Positions 9,145-19,300 are shown, counted from the first letter of the stretch. The stretch: 64,000 bases of DNA from Fibrella rubiginis (GCF_017353185.1 NZ_JAFMYV010000019.1:1-64000); one strand, 5' to 3'. Numbers and translations: made by a program. Notes: a model not told the origin generated them from the letters alone.

Positions 9145-9226
9145 GTTCAAGGTTTAAAGTCTAAAGTTGGCTGACGCGTCAGTATTCGCTTGCGGCAGCC
9201 AACTTTAGACTTTAAACCTTGAACTT
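9143..9226. repeat. Long intergenic inverted repeat 2, perfect 31-bp arms
   Basis: Arms 9143-9173 and 9196-9226 are perfect inverted complements (31 bp). They are composed of 8-nt quasi-repeats (GTTCAAGG, TTTAAAGT, CTAAAGTT) and end inside in GGCTG; the left side continues ACGC into the 22-nt loop. It lies between two genes on the same strand. Confidence 0.85.
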
Positions 9227-9251
9227 TGAACCCCCTAATTCCTTATCGCTC

Positions 9252-9845
9252 ATGAAATCAGTCTTTTCCCTAGCTTACCTGACGCTCATGGCGGGTAGCA
9301 CACTGGCCCAAACGCCCGACATACAGATAAAAACCGCTGTGCTCGCTGCTCCGGCCGACAAACAGGCGGGGGCTACGGTCTATGGTTATTCCGACAAAAA
9401 TGAGTTTATCCTCCTGCGCAAAGGCACCAATGAACTGGTTTGCCTGGCCGATGACCCGGCGCAGAAGGGACTCAGCGTGTCGTGCTATCATCAGGACCTG
9501 GAGCCGTTTATGAAGCGGGGTCGGGAGTTGAAGCAGGCCGGTAAAAAGCCCGCCGAGGTGCTCGACATGCGTGAGCAGGAGGTTAAGGCGGGTACACTGA
9601 AAATGCCCAGCCACCCCACCACACTCTATTCGTATACAGCTAAAGTAGAGAATTATGACCCGGCCACTGGTGTCGTAAAGGACGGCTACCTGCGTTATGT
9701 GGTTTATATTCCCTACGCCACCGCTGAAAGCACCGGCCTGCCTTTAAAGCCCGAAGCACCCGGCATGCCCTGGATCATGGACCCTGGTACGCACCGCGCC
9801 CACATCATGATCAACCCACCGGTGTCAACCACCGCTACGAAGTAA
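9252..9845 (+). CDS. Conserved secreted protein of unknown function
   Basis: 197 residues with a signal peptide (MKSVFSLAYLTLMAGSTLAQ). The mature part has KTAVLAAPADKQAGATVYGY, FILLRKGTNELVCLADDP and CYHQDLEPFMKRGRELK, and ends with an APGMPWIMDPGTHRAHIMI region. I recognise no enzymatic motif. The frame opens at 9219 inside an inverted-repeat arm; the ATG at 9252 places the signal peptide correctly and is chosen. Confidence 0.7.
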   Translation: MKSVFSLAYLTLMAGSTLAQTPDIQIKTAVLAAPADKQAGATVYGYSDKNEFILLRKGTNELVCLADDPAQKGLSVSCYHQDLEPFMKRGRELKQAGKKPAEVLDMREQEVKAGTLKMPSHPTTLYSYTAKVENYDPATGVVKDGYLRYVVYIPYATAESTGLPLKPEAPGMPWIMDPGTHRAHIMINPPVSTTATK

Positions 9846-9945
9846 ACATCCCACTTGTTCTCCTTATAATACAATAAAAAGGCGATAATCTGGTCGTTTG
9901 CCTCGAAAAAATAGCATTTGGTACGTAACCCTGTACGGTTCGCTG

Positions 9946-9953
9946 TAGTTTTG
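9946..9953 (+). promoter_or_regulatory. -7 box (TAGTTTTG) of the Ig-like secreted protein gene
   Basis: TAGTTTTG matches TAnnTTTG and lies 35 nt upstream of the ATG at 9988. The nearest upstream TTG (9918-9920) is about 4 nt further away than usual. Confidence 0.45.
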
Positions 9954-9987
9954 CGTTTTAGGCTTTACAATCCACGGACGCATTCAC

Positions 9988-11556
9988 ATGACTAAATGCA
10001 CCTCCTTAGCGCTACTACTAATCGGGTGGTTTGCCCACTTCAGCAGTCAGGCGCAGGACGCAAAATCGCTCCAACTTGTGCTTCCTCAGGCTACCGACTG
10101 GAACGTAGTAGCTGAAGGACAACCTATCCGGTTCGATCTGAAAACCACGGGTGCCGCCCCCAACGACACGCTTACCTACGCCATTGCGCAGGGTATGATG
10201 GAGGGCATGAACTTCGACTCGCTGGGTCGCTTCAGCTGGACACCCGGTTTCGACGTAGTAGAACGCCTGAAGGCCAACCGGGTGGTGCCCGTTATTTTTG
10301 AAGTACACAATCGGCGGGGACAGTCGGCCACGCAACTCGTTGACATTAAGGTGCTCCCTGTCAACCGCCCGCCGGTAGTAGAAGACCTGCCGCCGTTTTA
10401 TGTTCGTTTCCAGACCCAGAACGTCTACAAATTCGACCCCAAGCAGGTGTTCGATGCCGACGGCGACCCCATCGTTTTTATTGCCATTCCCGACCAGATG
10501 CCCGAAGGCAGCAAACTCACGGCGCAAGGAGAGCTGACCTGGACCCTGTCGCGCAATCAGTTTAGCCAACTGCGCACCAAGCCCCTCTATCTGGAATTTT
10601 GGGTGGAGGATCAACCGTCAAAGTTGCGCACCAAAGGTCGGCTTAAGATCGACGCCACCCAGATGGATTTGCCGCCCATTATCTCGGTAGTACCCAAAGA
10701 TGCCAGCTATCGCATCCGCGAGAATGCCGCCATTAACCTGAAGTTCTACCTCTCTGACCCCAACGGCGATGAAGACGTTAGTACGTTCGACTTCCTGAGC
10801 ACCAACCAGACCATCCCCAAGTCGACGCTGGTACGGAATACCAACAACCAGTACGAGTTTATCTGGACTCCCGGCTATGATTTCGTGCGCGATCCGTATG
10901 ATACCATCCGGGTTGACCTGACATTTTTTGTGCTCGACAAAGCCCAGAACCGCGACGAGAAAACCATCTCGATCACGGTGCTCAACACGGTAAACGAGGA
11001 AGCCAAAGACCGATACACGTTTGCCATGTATCGGCAGGTGCTGGTGCAGGCGTGGAACCTGATCGAGCAGTTGGATGAAAAAGAGCAGGAGTTGAAAAAA
11101 GACTATAAGCGGGCTAAAGGTGGCAAGCGCAACCGGTCGATGGCCAACGCGTCGCTGGGGGCGGCTACGGGTATCTCGCCAACGATAAAAGATCCTGGTA
11201 ACCAGCGACTTATATCGGCAATTGGTGGTACGGCCGTGCTGACAATGGGTACGTTGGAAGCCACCGAAGTGATCGGTAAATCGATGAAAGATTTGCTGGA
11301 CCGGTACAACTATGTGTTGGGCAAAAAGACCGAGCTTCAAAGTAAAGGCGACGTGTTTGCCCGCGAGTTCGCTCTGAAATCTACGCGCCGTACGCCCGAT
11401 TTTATCAAGCGCCTCGACGATTTCCGGAACACCATGAGCCTCAGCGGTCTGGTGGCACTGGAACTTGACGCCAACTGGCAAAACAAAAAAGAAGCCAACG
11501 ACAAGGCTATTAAGCGCACATTCAAGGATTACACTCCATTGGAGGAAGCGCAGTAA
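9988..11556 (+). CDS. Large secreted protein with Ig/cadherin-like repeats and helical C-terminus
   Basis: 522 residues: signal peptide (to about SSQAQ), then three beta-sandwich repeats of the putative-Ig type, each ending in a GxxTWTP/W-type motif (FDSLGRFSWTPGFDVV near residue 85, AQGELTWTLSRNQFSQL near 185, YEFIWTPGYDFV near 290). LPVNRPPVVEDLPPF marks a repeat boundary. From about residue 340 the protein turns helical and charged (WNLIEQLDEKEQELKKDYKR). Probably periplasmic or surface structural or adhesive; no catalytic motif is seen. The neighbouring lytic transglycosylases suggest, but do not show, a cell-envelope role. Confidence 0.72.
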   Translation: MTKCTSLALLLIGWFAHFSSQAQDAKSLQLVLPQATDWNVVAEGQPIRFDLKTTGAAPNDTLTYAIAQGMMEGMNFDSLGRFSWTPGFDVVERLKANRVVPVIFEVHNRRGQSATQLVDIKVLPVNRPPVVEDLPPFYVRFQTQNVYKFDPKQVFDADGDPIVFIAIPDQMPEGSKLTAQGELTWTLSRNQFSQLRTKPLYLEFWVEDQPSKLRTKGRLKIDATQMDLPPIISVVPKDASYRIRENAAINLKFYLSDPNGDEDVSTFDFLSTNQTIPKSTLVRNTNNQYEFIWTPGYDFVRDPYDTIRVDLTFFVLDKAQNRDEKTISITVLNTVNEEAKDRYTFAMYRQVLVQAWNLIEQLDEKEQELKKDYKRAKGGKRNRSMANASLGAATGISPTIKDPGNQRLISAIGGTAVLTMGTLEATEVIGKSMKDLLDRYNYVLGKKTELQSKGDVFAREFALKSTRRTPDFIKRLDDFRNTMSLSGLVALELDANWQNKKEANDKAIKRTFKDYTPLEEAQ

Positions 11557-11664
11557 GGAATGGACAATGAACAATGAACAATGTACAATGATCGCTTACT
11601 CGTAAATAAGTGATAATGCGTAAGCAATCAGTGTACATTGTCCATTATTCATTGTCCATTCTTT
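11555..11664. repeat. Long intergenic inverted repeat 3 (GCTTAC core)
   Basis: 45-bp arms at 11555-11599 and 11620-11664 with about six mismatches, made of 8-nt units (ACAATGAA, CAATGTA). The inner ends are GCTTAC and GTAAGC around a 20-nt loop. It directly follows the stop codon of the Ig-like gene. Confidence 0.8.
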
Positions 11665-11795
11665 CCTTTTCCTCTGGCCTATTTTTTGCTCTATCGGTGT
11701 AGATGGTTTATTGTCTGGTGATCAGGGTGACTATTCACTCTATGGCTCGTCTAGACAAAAGCAGCCAATAGTGACCTACATCACCGTAACATATA

Positions 11796-13055
11796 ATGAA
11801 AAAATGGGCATTTACTCTGCCCGTTGCTGCACTGCTATTGATAGCACACACAGCAACGGGTGCACCGCTGCCAATGGGTGCCATCACGGCCCCAACGGCC
11901 GAACGTAGCTGCCTGTCAACGCCCTACGATCTCAACCTCATTCCCGGCTTACTTCGTCCACTGCCTCCCGTCTATTTCTGTGGCGAGGCGGTTCCACTCC
12001 ACGAAGAGGCCGTTGCCCGTCGGCTTATTTCGGCGCTGGCCCGCAATTCGTCGCAGTCGGTAGCACTGTTTAGAATGAGACAGCGGGCGGCCTCTTTTTT
12101 TCCGATCATTGAACCTATTCTCTCGCGCTACCAAATCCCCGCTGATTTCAAGTACCTACCACTGGTTGAAAGCGCACTGGTAGGCAGGGCGGTGTCGCCG
12201 AGGGGAGCGGCAGGTTATTGGCAGTTTATGCCCGCCACGGCGCGTGAACTGGGGCTGGCCGTTGCAAAGGGAACTGATGAACGGCTGAACCTGGAAAAGT
12301 CGACCCATGCTGCCTGTCGGTATCTGCGCTATCTGCACCGGCAATTGGGGTCGTGGACGCTGGCGGCGGCAGCTTATAACAATGGCATTGGTAATTTGCT
12401 GGGCAGCATCCGTCGGCAGCAAAACCGCAACTATTACTACCTCCGCCTCAACGCCGAAACGGGCAAATACCTCTATCGTATTCTGGCCTTTAAAGAACTG
12501 TTCAACAATTACCAGCAATACAGCAACGAACTACCTCAGCAACTGCTGGCCAGCCTGCGTAAGCCAGTGCAGCAAGAGGCCCCTGCCGAGGCCGAAAATG
12601 TGCTGTTTGATGAGGGGTTGATGATCAACCTGGAAAAACAGGCCGTACTGGCCGCTCCTAACCCCAGAGCTGACTTTACCGCGCCCGATGAACGCCCCGA
12701 TGACCTGCCTCTGCCCAACGCCGCCGACGTATTCCGCGGTGGTATAAAAGCCAGACTGGTAGAGGCGGGTGATATGCAACGCGGCGGTGTATGGGTATTT
12801 AACCTTACCCGCAATGGCATGGCTAACGATGTAGCCGTGACCGAAGGCGACCGGCTGTATGCCATCATTGAAGACATTGATGCGAAAACAGGTCGCGTCT
12901 ATTTTCGGGCTGATAAGCTCTATACGGCTGGCAGTCAGCAAACTATGGTGTTGCCACTGGCTGCCGTCGATGCCTCAACGGGGCGGATGGGTATTAAAAT
13001 TCCTGACGTAGACCAAATGAAAGCCGGGTGGACGTTGACCTGGAAAGCCTTATAA
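11796..13055 (+). CDS. Secreted lytic transglycosylase (GH23, MltD-like)
   Basis: 419 residues: signal peptide, linker, and an SLT/GH23 catalytic domain at about residues 105-235. The catalytic glutamate sits in LPLVESAL, and the usual motifs follow: SPRGAAGYWQFMPATARELG, AACRYLRYLHRQLGSWTLAAAAYNNG. The enzyme should cleave peptidoglycan strands in the periplasm. The C-terminal 120 residues form a beta-rich domain (GDRLYAIIEDIDAKTGRVYF, GRMGIKIPDV, GWTLTWK) shared with the next transglycosylase. There is no LysM domain, unlike classical MltD. It starts at the ATG at 11796. Confidence 0.85.
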   Translation: MKKWAFTLPVAALLLIAHTATGAPLPMGAITAPTAERSCLSTPYDLNLIPGLLRPLPPVYFCGEAVPLHEEAVARRLISALARNSSQSVALFRMRQRAASFFPIIEPILSRYQIPADFKYLPLVESALVGRAVSPRGAAGYWQFMPATARELGLAVAKGTDERLNLEKSTHAACRYLRYLHRQLGSWTLAAAAYNNGIGNLLGSIRRQQNRNYYYLRLNAETGKYLYRILAFKELFNNYQQYSNELPQQLLASLRKPVQQEAPAEAENVLFDEGLMINLEKQAVLAAPNPRADFTAPDERPDDLPLPNAADVFRGGIKARLVEAGDMQRGGVWVFNLTRNGMANDVAVTEGDRLYAIIEDIDAKTGRVYFRADKLYTAGSQQTMVLPLAAVDASTGRMGIKIPDVDQMKAGWTLTWKAL

Positions 13056-13139
13056 ACAGCTTTGCTGGGCTGTAGCGCAGTAGGCATTCGATTATCAACG
13101 GCGGCTTTTTAACCAGTTCATAATCCCCTACCCACGAAT

Positions 13140-13363
13140 CGCTTTACCTGCCTGTTAAACTATCCAGCGTTAGGGCTGTCTAAACCACCGAGAGCAAACG
13201 CCCGCTGGCACAGGTGACGGATTGTAAAGTAGTGTCGGCTAATGGTCCGGCGCTGACCGTCGAAGTGGGCTCGGGTACGCATGATTTTGCCTACCCGATG
13301 CAACGACAACCGCTGCGTCAGTTCCATACACGAACTAAACTCAGCCGGCGTTATGTTCTTTGA
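13140..13363 (+). pseudogene. Probable decayed C-terminal tail of a glycoside hydrolase (alpha-L-rhamnosidase-like)
   Basis: The 330-bp gap between the two transglycosylases holds no intact gene. One plus-strand frame reads SLYLPVKL, a stop at 13181-13183, then TTESKRPLAQVTDC, KVVSANGPALTVEVGSGTHD, FAYP and a stop at 13361-13363. The order YLP, then TESxxPL, then VEVGSGTxxF is what I expect at the C-terminus of bacterial alpha-L-rhamnosidases (GH78) and related enzymes. I see no start and no catalytic part. This is a remnant inferred from pattern memory; a chance resemblance is possible. Confidence 0.4.
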
Positions 13364-13384
13364 AAGCACCAGCTAAAAATTGCC

Positions 13385-14623
13385 TTGAAATCAGAATCAC
13401 TCATACGTAATTCGTTCATTTTAAGCAGTTTACTGCTTTTGACAGTTGTACAATTCTCCGTTGCACAGTCGAAAGTCAGGTCTAAAAAAGCACCACATCA
13501 GGTTGTTGCAAAGACTAAATTACCGTCGCCGCAACCTATTCAGCGCACCAATTTTGCGGGCGAACTCGTGCCCACCGAGCAGGGCGACGTAGCTACTAAA
13601 CTGGCCATAGCGCTCATGAATACGTCGGGCTATGCCAAGCGCGTGCAATTGTTGCATCAGCGGTCGGCACCCTATTTTGCGGTGATTGAACCCATTCTGG
13701 CAAAGCACAAAGTACCCAACGATTTTAAGTACATGCCGCTGATTGAAAGCAATTGGCAGGCCACGGCCGTGTCGTCGGCTGGAGCGGTGGGGTACTGGCA
13801 GTTTATGGATGAAACCGCTAAAGACATGGGGATGCGCATTGAGCCTGGCAACGACGACCGTACCGATCTGGTGAAATCGACGGAGGCGGCGTGCCGGTAT
13901 CTGAAATCGCTCCATAAACGGCTCGGCTCCTGGACACTGGCGGCGGCGGCCTATAATGGCGGCATGGGCATGATTGAAAAGAAGATGGTGCGGCAAAGTA
14001 CGCGCAGCTACTACGACATGACGCTCAACCCCGAAACCGGCTATTATCTGTATAGAATGCTGGCGATGAAAGAGTTACTGGTCAATCCCGGCAAGTATGC
14101 CAACATGAGTAGCGGTCTGATGGCCTACGCCGACGATCCCTACGCCCGTGAACAGCAACAGGCCCGCAAAATGGGTTGGCTCATTGATGAAGACCCCGAA
14201 TTGACCGGTATTCCCATCGATTCACCCGCGCGGGGTAGTGAAGCCGCCGTGATGGACAGCGTGCTGAACGATCTGTTGGCGCAGCGCCCCAAGACGCCCG
14301 CCGTGTTCATCGGCGAGGTGGAAGCTAAACTTCAGAAAGCTGGTAAAGCCAAACTGGGTCAAAGTTGGGCGTTCACGATAACACAAGACGCCAAAGTAGG
14401 TGACGTTGACTTAAAAACTGGTGACGCGCTCTATGCCGTGGTCGACGATATTGATAGCCGGGGCCAGATTTTTCTACGAGCCACCCGCGTCATTTCTGCC
14501 GAAACTAAAGAGTCTACACCCCTGACGCTGTCGGCCATGAACCCTGCCACGGGTATGCTGGGTATTCCGATTCCCAAGCACATTCAAACCGGCTGGACGG
14601 TGCAGTGGAAGACGGAGTTTTAG
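13385..14623 (+). CDS. Second secreted lytic transglycosylase (GH23), tandem paralogue
   Basis: 412 residues with TTG as the only start that retains the signal peptide (LIRNSFILSSLLLLTVVQFS). The GH23 domain spans about residues 105-235 with the catalytic glutamate in MPLIESNW, then GAVGYWQFMDETAKDMGM and LGSWTLAAAAYNGGMG. The C-terminal domain (GDALYAVVDDIDSRGQIFLR, GMLGIPIPKHI, GWTVQWK) is homologous to that of the gene at 11796-13055, so the two are tandem duplicates separated by the glycosidase remnant. Role: peptidoglycan cleavage in the periplasm. It ends one base before inverted repeat 4. Confidence 0.83.
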   Translation: MKSESLIRNSFILSSLLLLTVVQFSVAQSKVRSKKAPHQVVAKTKLPSPQPIQRTNFAGELVPTEQGDVATKLAIALMNTSGYAKRVQLLHQRSAPYFAVIEPILAKHKVPNDFKYMPLIESNWQATAVSSAGAVGYWQFMDETAKDMGMRIEPGNDDRTDLVKSTEAACRYLKSLHKRLGSWTLAAAAYNGGMGMIEKKMVRQSTRSYYDMTLNPETGYYLYRMLAMKELLVNPGKYANMSSGLMAYADDPYAREQQQARKMGWLIDEDPELTGIPIDSPARGSEAAVMDSVLNDLLAQRPKTPAVFIGEVEAKLQKAGKAKLGQSWAFTITQDAKVGDVDLKTGDALYAVVDDIDSRGQIFLRATRVISAETKESTPLTLSAMNPATGMLGIPIPKHIQTGWTVQWKTEF

Positions 14624-14729
14624 GATTTACGATGTACGATTGACGAATTACGATTTATTGCTTACGCTAGAATAGTCTTGCTTCAGCGTCAGCAATAAAT
14701 CGTAAGTCGTCAGTCGTACATCGTAAATC
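14624..14729. repeat. Long intergenic inverted repeat 4 (GCTKACGC core)
   Basis: 45-bp arms at 14624-14668 and 14685-14729 with three mismatches: TTTACGA-type quasi-repeats outside and ATTGCTTACGCT facing AGCGTCAGCAAT inside. It lies between convergent genes; the right arm overlaps the SusD stop codon by two bases. Confidence 0.85.
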
Positions 14730-16164
14730 ACTTACTCCACCACAGCTTTGTTTTCATCGTGTTACTGCCACCCATGCTGGTGAGGGCAGCTTTGAAATTG
14801 TCGGTGTTGAGGTTTTCCTCGTTGGATGGGTAGGGGAGGCGTTGGGGCAACACACCGTCGTTGTAGTTGGTGGCCGGGATTTTCAGGGCCGGAATACCCG
14901 TCCGGCGAACTTCCGTCCAGGCCTCTACGCTTTGCCCGAACAAGGCCAGCCATTTTTGCTCCATTACCTGCGTTAGCGCCGCTGCGCCGGTGCCCAACTT
15001 GTTCACTGTGAGGTAGTCGGCTGGTAGTGTCAGGCTGTATTGCGTCATCGAAGCGCGTATGCCTTCCTCATAGGCTTTGGCCGCATCACCCGCCGCCGTC
15101 ACGCCGTTCAGGGCGGCTTCGGCCTTGATGAAGTTCAGTTCGGCATAGGATACCAGCACGCCCGGCGTAATGCCCCGCGCAAAATAATCGCCGATTTTCG
15201 AGGTCTTCGTCAGGCCCAGTGCGGAGGCGTCGGCGTTGGGCAGGCCGTTGGGAACGCCCGCGTAGGTACCACCACCCGCAGGCAGGGCGACATAAACAGC
15301 CAGCCGGGGATCTTTAAGGGCCGTCAGCTTGTCGGCCAGCGTTTTGCTTACCCGATGATCGTCGCGCGTTTTGCGGTTTTGGTTCGTCGGGTTATTATTG
15401 GGCGCGTCGGCCAGGTACGTTAGCTGAATATTGTCGGCGTTGCCTGTTAGCACGGGGTACTTCGTAGGGTCGCTCAGTATACGGGCCATCTCGGCTTTCG
15501 CGTCGATGGGCGAATCGGTTTTGCCCACCATCCGGTTCAGGAGGCGCAGGCTCAGCGAGTTGGCGAACTTCTTCCAGCCCGTCATGTTACCTGCCAGCAG
15601 AATGTCGGCAGTCTTGTCAACGGCCTTCGTGTTGATGAGGTCGCTGGCCGTTTTCAGGTCGGCCACCAGTCCGGCGTACACCGTTTTCTGCGCGTCATAT
15701 TTGGGCAACACGTTGCCTTTGGTGCCTAGCAGGGCCTCTTTATACGGAATGTCGCCATAGACGTCGGTTAGTTGCGAGAACACATACGACCGCATAATCA
15801 GCCCAATGGCCTGGTAATTCTCGTTGTTCGTTGACTTACCCAAATCGATGATTTTCTGGAAATCGGCGTTGGCTTCGATGTACAAATCGCGCCAGGGGGT
15901 GTCTTGCACGTCGGTAGTGAAATTGTACTGGTCCACCTCCGTATACTGAATCCGGGCCAGGTGCTGCGCCCATAGCGGTCCCACATCGAGACCCAATGAC
16001 CCGCCCTGTACCGAGTTAACGGCCAGCTTAATACCGTGGGGCAACAGCAACTCCGGCGGCAAGCTCGTAGGGTCGTTCGGGTTGGCGTTGATGGTATCGA
16101 AATTTTTCTCGCAGGCAGTCAGAGAGAGTGAAAGAGCGAGAGAGAGAATGAGTGTCTTTTTCAT
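14728..16164 (-). CDS. SusD/RagB family outer-membrane lipoprotein
   Basis: 478 residues. Signal peptide with lipobox SLSLTAC, then EKNFDTINANPNDPTSLPPE as in the SusD-like_2 group, a helical TPR-rich body (YVFSQLTDVYGDIPYKEALL), and a C-terminal part with FIKAEAALNG and WLALFGQSVEAWTEVRRTG. It is the surface nutrient-binding lipoprotein that caps the SusC channel encoded just upstream. The substrate (glycan, peptide or other) cannot be read from the sequence; no glycoside hydrolase is in the same operon. Confidence 0.9.
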   Translation of the reverse strand: MKKTLILSLALSLSLTACEKNFDTINANPNDPTSLPPELLLPHGIKLAVNSVQGGSLGLDVGPLWAQHLARIQYTEVDQYNFTTDVQDTPWRDLYIEANADFQKIIDLGKSTNNENYQAIGLIMRSYVFSQLTDVYGDIPYKEALLGTKGNVLPKYDAQKTVYAGLVADLKTASDLINTKAVDKTADILLAGNMTGWKKFANSLSLRLLNRMVGKTDSPIDAKAEMARILSDPTKYPVLTGNADNIQLTYLADAPNNNPTNQNRKTRDDHRVSKTLADKLTALKDPRLAVYVALPAGGGTYAGVPNGLPNADASALGLTKTSKIGDYFARGITPGVLVSYAELNFIKAEAALNGVTAAGDAAKAYEEGIRASMTQYSLTLPADYLTVNKLGTGAAALTQVMEQKWLALFGQSVEAWTEVRRTGIPALKIPATNYNDGVLPQRLPYPSNEENLNTDNFKAALTSMGGSNTMKTKLWWSK

Positions 16165-16173
16165 GTGAGTGAC

Positions 16174-16315
16174 ACCCCACCCCCGCCCCCTGCCCCTGAA
16201 AATCAGGGGAGGGGAGTCGCTCCGGCATAAGCTCCGCTTCTCTACTAAGTTGGCGAAGCTGCTCTAGAGCGGCTCCCCTCCCCTGATTTTCAGGGGTAGG
16301 GGGCGGGGGTGGGGT
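16174..16315. repeat. Inverted repeat 5 between susC-like and susD-like genes
   Basis: 43-bp arms at 16174-16216 and 16273-16315 with one mismatch. They are C-rich (ACCCCACCCCCGCCCC) and each contains the internal palindrome CCCCTGAAAATCAGGGG. It separates susC from susD in the same transcription unit, so it may act as an attenuator or processing site. Confidence 0.85.
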
Positions 16316-16316
16316 T

Positions 16317-19300
16317 TTACAGGTTGAATCCCAGATTAAAGCCAATGCTGCGGGCCGAGGGCAGGTTGCCGTTTTCGAAACCCTGTACGTTGCCGTCGCC
16401 GTAGTAGCTGGTTTCGGGGTCGACGTGCGGCACTTTCGAGTAGAGCAGGGCCAGGTTTCGACCTACTACCGACAGCGTGACACCCCGGAACGGCGTACGG
16501 CCAAACCACTTGTTGGGCAGCGCCACCGAGAACCGAGCCTCGCGCCACTTCACATAATCGGCGTCGAACATGTAGGCCTCGTTGTTGTTCCGGTTGTAAA
16601 AATTGTGGTAATAGTCTTCCGGCAGGGCCACCCGCGTGGTGTTGGGCTGGTAGCTGAAGGTGCCGTCGGCGTTCTTGATTTCCACCACGCCTTCGCCCAC
16701 AATACCCCCCTCACGACCGGGCAGGGTTTCGGCCAGAACGCCCGTGTAGCGGCCAATGTTGACCGAGTGCGCAAACAATTGTCCACCCACGCGCATATCA
16801 AACAACGTACTGAACGTCAAGAACTTGTAGGTGAACGAGTTTTGAATACCGCCCGTCCATTTCGGCATAATGTTGCCGATCACCTTCCGGTCCGATGACA
16901 TAACGGGGTAACCCTTGCTATCAAAAATCAGGTTACCCGATGGGTCGCGGCGGTAGTAGGTGCCGTAGAAATTGCCGTAGGCGTAGCCGGGGCGGGCCTC
17001 CAGAATCACGTTGCGCAACAAGGCACCCGTGTTGATCTGGTAATTTGGTAATCCGCCCAAATCCACCACTTCCGACCGGTTGCGGGCGTAGTTGATCGTT
17101 ACGTCCCAGCGGAAGGGCCCCGCCTTCACCGGTGAGCCACTCAGTTCCACTTCCCAACCCGAATTGCGGATTTCACCGGCGTTGATGATCGTGTTGAAAT
17201 AGCCCGAACTCTGCGGCACGTTGGCCCGCAAAATCTGGTCGAAGGTCGTTTTCGTGTAATAGGTTACCTCCAGGTTTACGCGGTTGCCAAACAGCCGGGC
17301 TTCAACACCTGCCTCGGTAGCCCGCGTGATTTCGGGGCGGAGGTTGGGGTTGTAAATCAGGTTGTTTTCCGAAAACGTGGTGGTGGCGCCCCAGGGGTCT
17401 TCGGCCTGATACACCTGCGCCGTGCTGTAGGGGTCGGTGTCGTTGCCCACCTGCGCCCACGAAGCCCGCACTTTCAGATACGGCAGCGTACTCGACTGAA
17501 AACCAAGCGCATCGGTCAGAACGGCACTCCCCGAAAACGACGGATAGAAATAGCTCCGGTTGCCAGCAGGCAGGGTAGATGACCAGTCGTTGCGGGCCGT
17601 TATGTCCAGAAACAGGTAGTCGCGGAAAGAGAACGTACCCGCCGCGTAGAGGCTGTTCACGCTCTTTTCGGTAAGCCGGTTGTAGTTCGTGCGGGCCACC
17701 GACGCGTTGCCGATGTTGTAGAGGTTCGGGATTTTCAGCTCCGGTGCGTACATGTACTGCCGCTCGAAATAGTTGTAGCGCCGGTTGCCACCCAGGTTGA
17801 TTGTGGCTCGAAAATCGCTGAACGTTTTGTCGGCAGTGACCAGGAAATCGGAGTTCGACTCACGGGTAAACACGTTGTCGAGTGCGAAATCACCGTTGGG
17901 AATGCCCACACTCCGCGCCCGTTTGGTGTTGCGCCGGTCCAGCGACACGTCGGTGCCGGTGCGGCCCATAACCGTGAGCCAGGGCAGTGGTTTGTAGATC
18001 AGTTGCACGTTGCCCACGATCCTGTCTTTGTCGTTGGCGTAGAGCAGCTTGTTTAGCGCGAAGTAGGGGTTGTTCCAGTAATTGAGGTTCCAGTTACGCT
18101 GTACGGGCCATTGGCTGGGGTCGGTGCCGGGTTCGGTATACTGCTTCAGGTCGTCCAGATCCACCTGCCGACCAAACCACGTCCAGTATAAATTCAAGTT
18201 CTGCCGATTGTCTGACCCGTCGCGGATGTAGTTGACCGCCGTGCGCACGGTCAGGTTTTTGGCCAGGTTATAGCCCGCGTTGAGGGCCACGTTCTGACGG
18301 CGGTAGTTGGTGTTGGGGTACATGCCGCTCTGGTACAGGTTTGTAAACGACAGCCGCATGTCGCCTTTGTCGTTGCCGCCCGTAATACCAATGTTCTGGG
18401 TGTTGGTCATACCTACCTCGTGAAAGTTCTTCACGTTGTCGGGCCGGGCAATCCAGGGCGTGGCCGTCCGCACACCCGTAGTGGGGTCAACCGGCGAGTT
18501 GAACTGCGGAATCAGCCGCCCGTCGAGCTTCGGTCCCCAGCTTTCATCTACCCCGTCGTTGGTGCCGCCGCCTTTACCATCGACATAGGCAAACTGCCCT
18601 TTAAAGCCCTGTCCATAGTCGTTCTGGTAGTTGGGCAACCGAAACGGCGTGTCGAAGGTCGTGTTCAGGTTACCCGAAATACCCAGCCCTTTGCTGCCTT
18701 TGCCCGACTTGGTCGTAATCAGAATGACCCCGTTGGCCGCCCGCGAGCCATACAGTGCCGCCGCATTGGCCCCCTTCAACACCGAGATATTGTCGATATC
18801 GTCGGGGTTGATGGCCGACGCGCCGTTGCCATAATCAACCGTCACGTTGTTGGTGTTGCCTGTGCTGCCCGGTGCGGTGTTATAGCTGCCGTTGTCAATC
18901 GGGATGCCATCGACCACAAACAGCGGCTGGTTGTTTGAGCCTATGGAGTTGGCCCCGCGAATCAGAATCCGCGACGACGCCCCCGGCTGACCATTAGATC
19001 CCGTCACCTGCACCCCGGCAATCTTCCCCGACAGGGCGTTAACCAGGTTGGTGGGCCGTGCCTGCGTCAGTTCCGAGCCTTTCAATTCTTGGATATTGTA
19101 GCCCAGTGCTTTCTTGTCGCGCTCGATGCCCAGGGCCGTCACCACCACTTCGCTCAGTTGCGAGGCATCTTCGGCCAGGGTCAGTTCCAGTTCGGTGCGG
19201 TTGCCCACCACTACCTCCTGCGATACGTAGCCGATATACGAGATCACCAGTCTGTCGGTGGGCGAGGCCGAGATCGTGAAGCCCCCTTCGGCATTGGTAG

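Noticed and set aside
13160..13369. Minus-strand 69-codon frame between the transglycosylases
   Set aside because: No start context or motif; the opposite strand carries the glycosidase-tail pattern, which explains the region better.
16120..16160. GAGAGAGTGAAAGAGCGAGA tract resembling the arms of inverted repeat 8
   Set aside because: It encodes the Leu/Ser-rich signal peptide of the SusD-like protein; the similarity follows from codon content.
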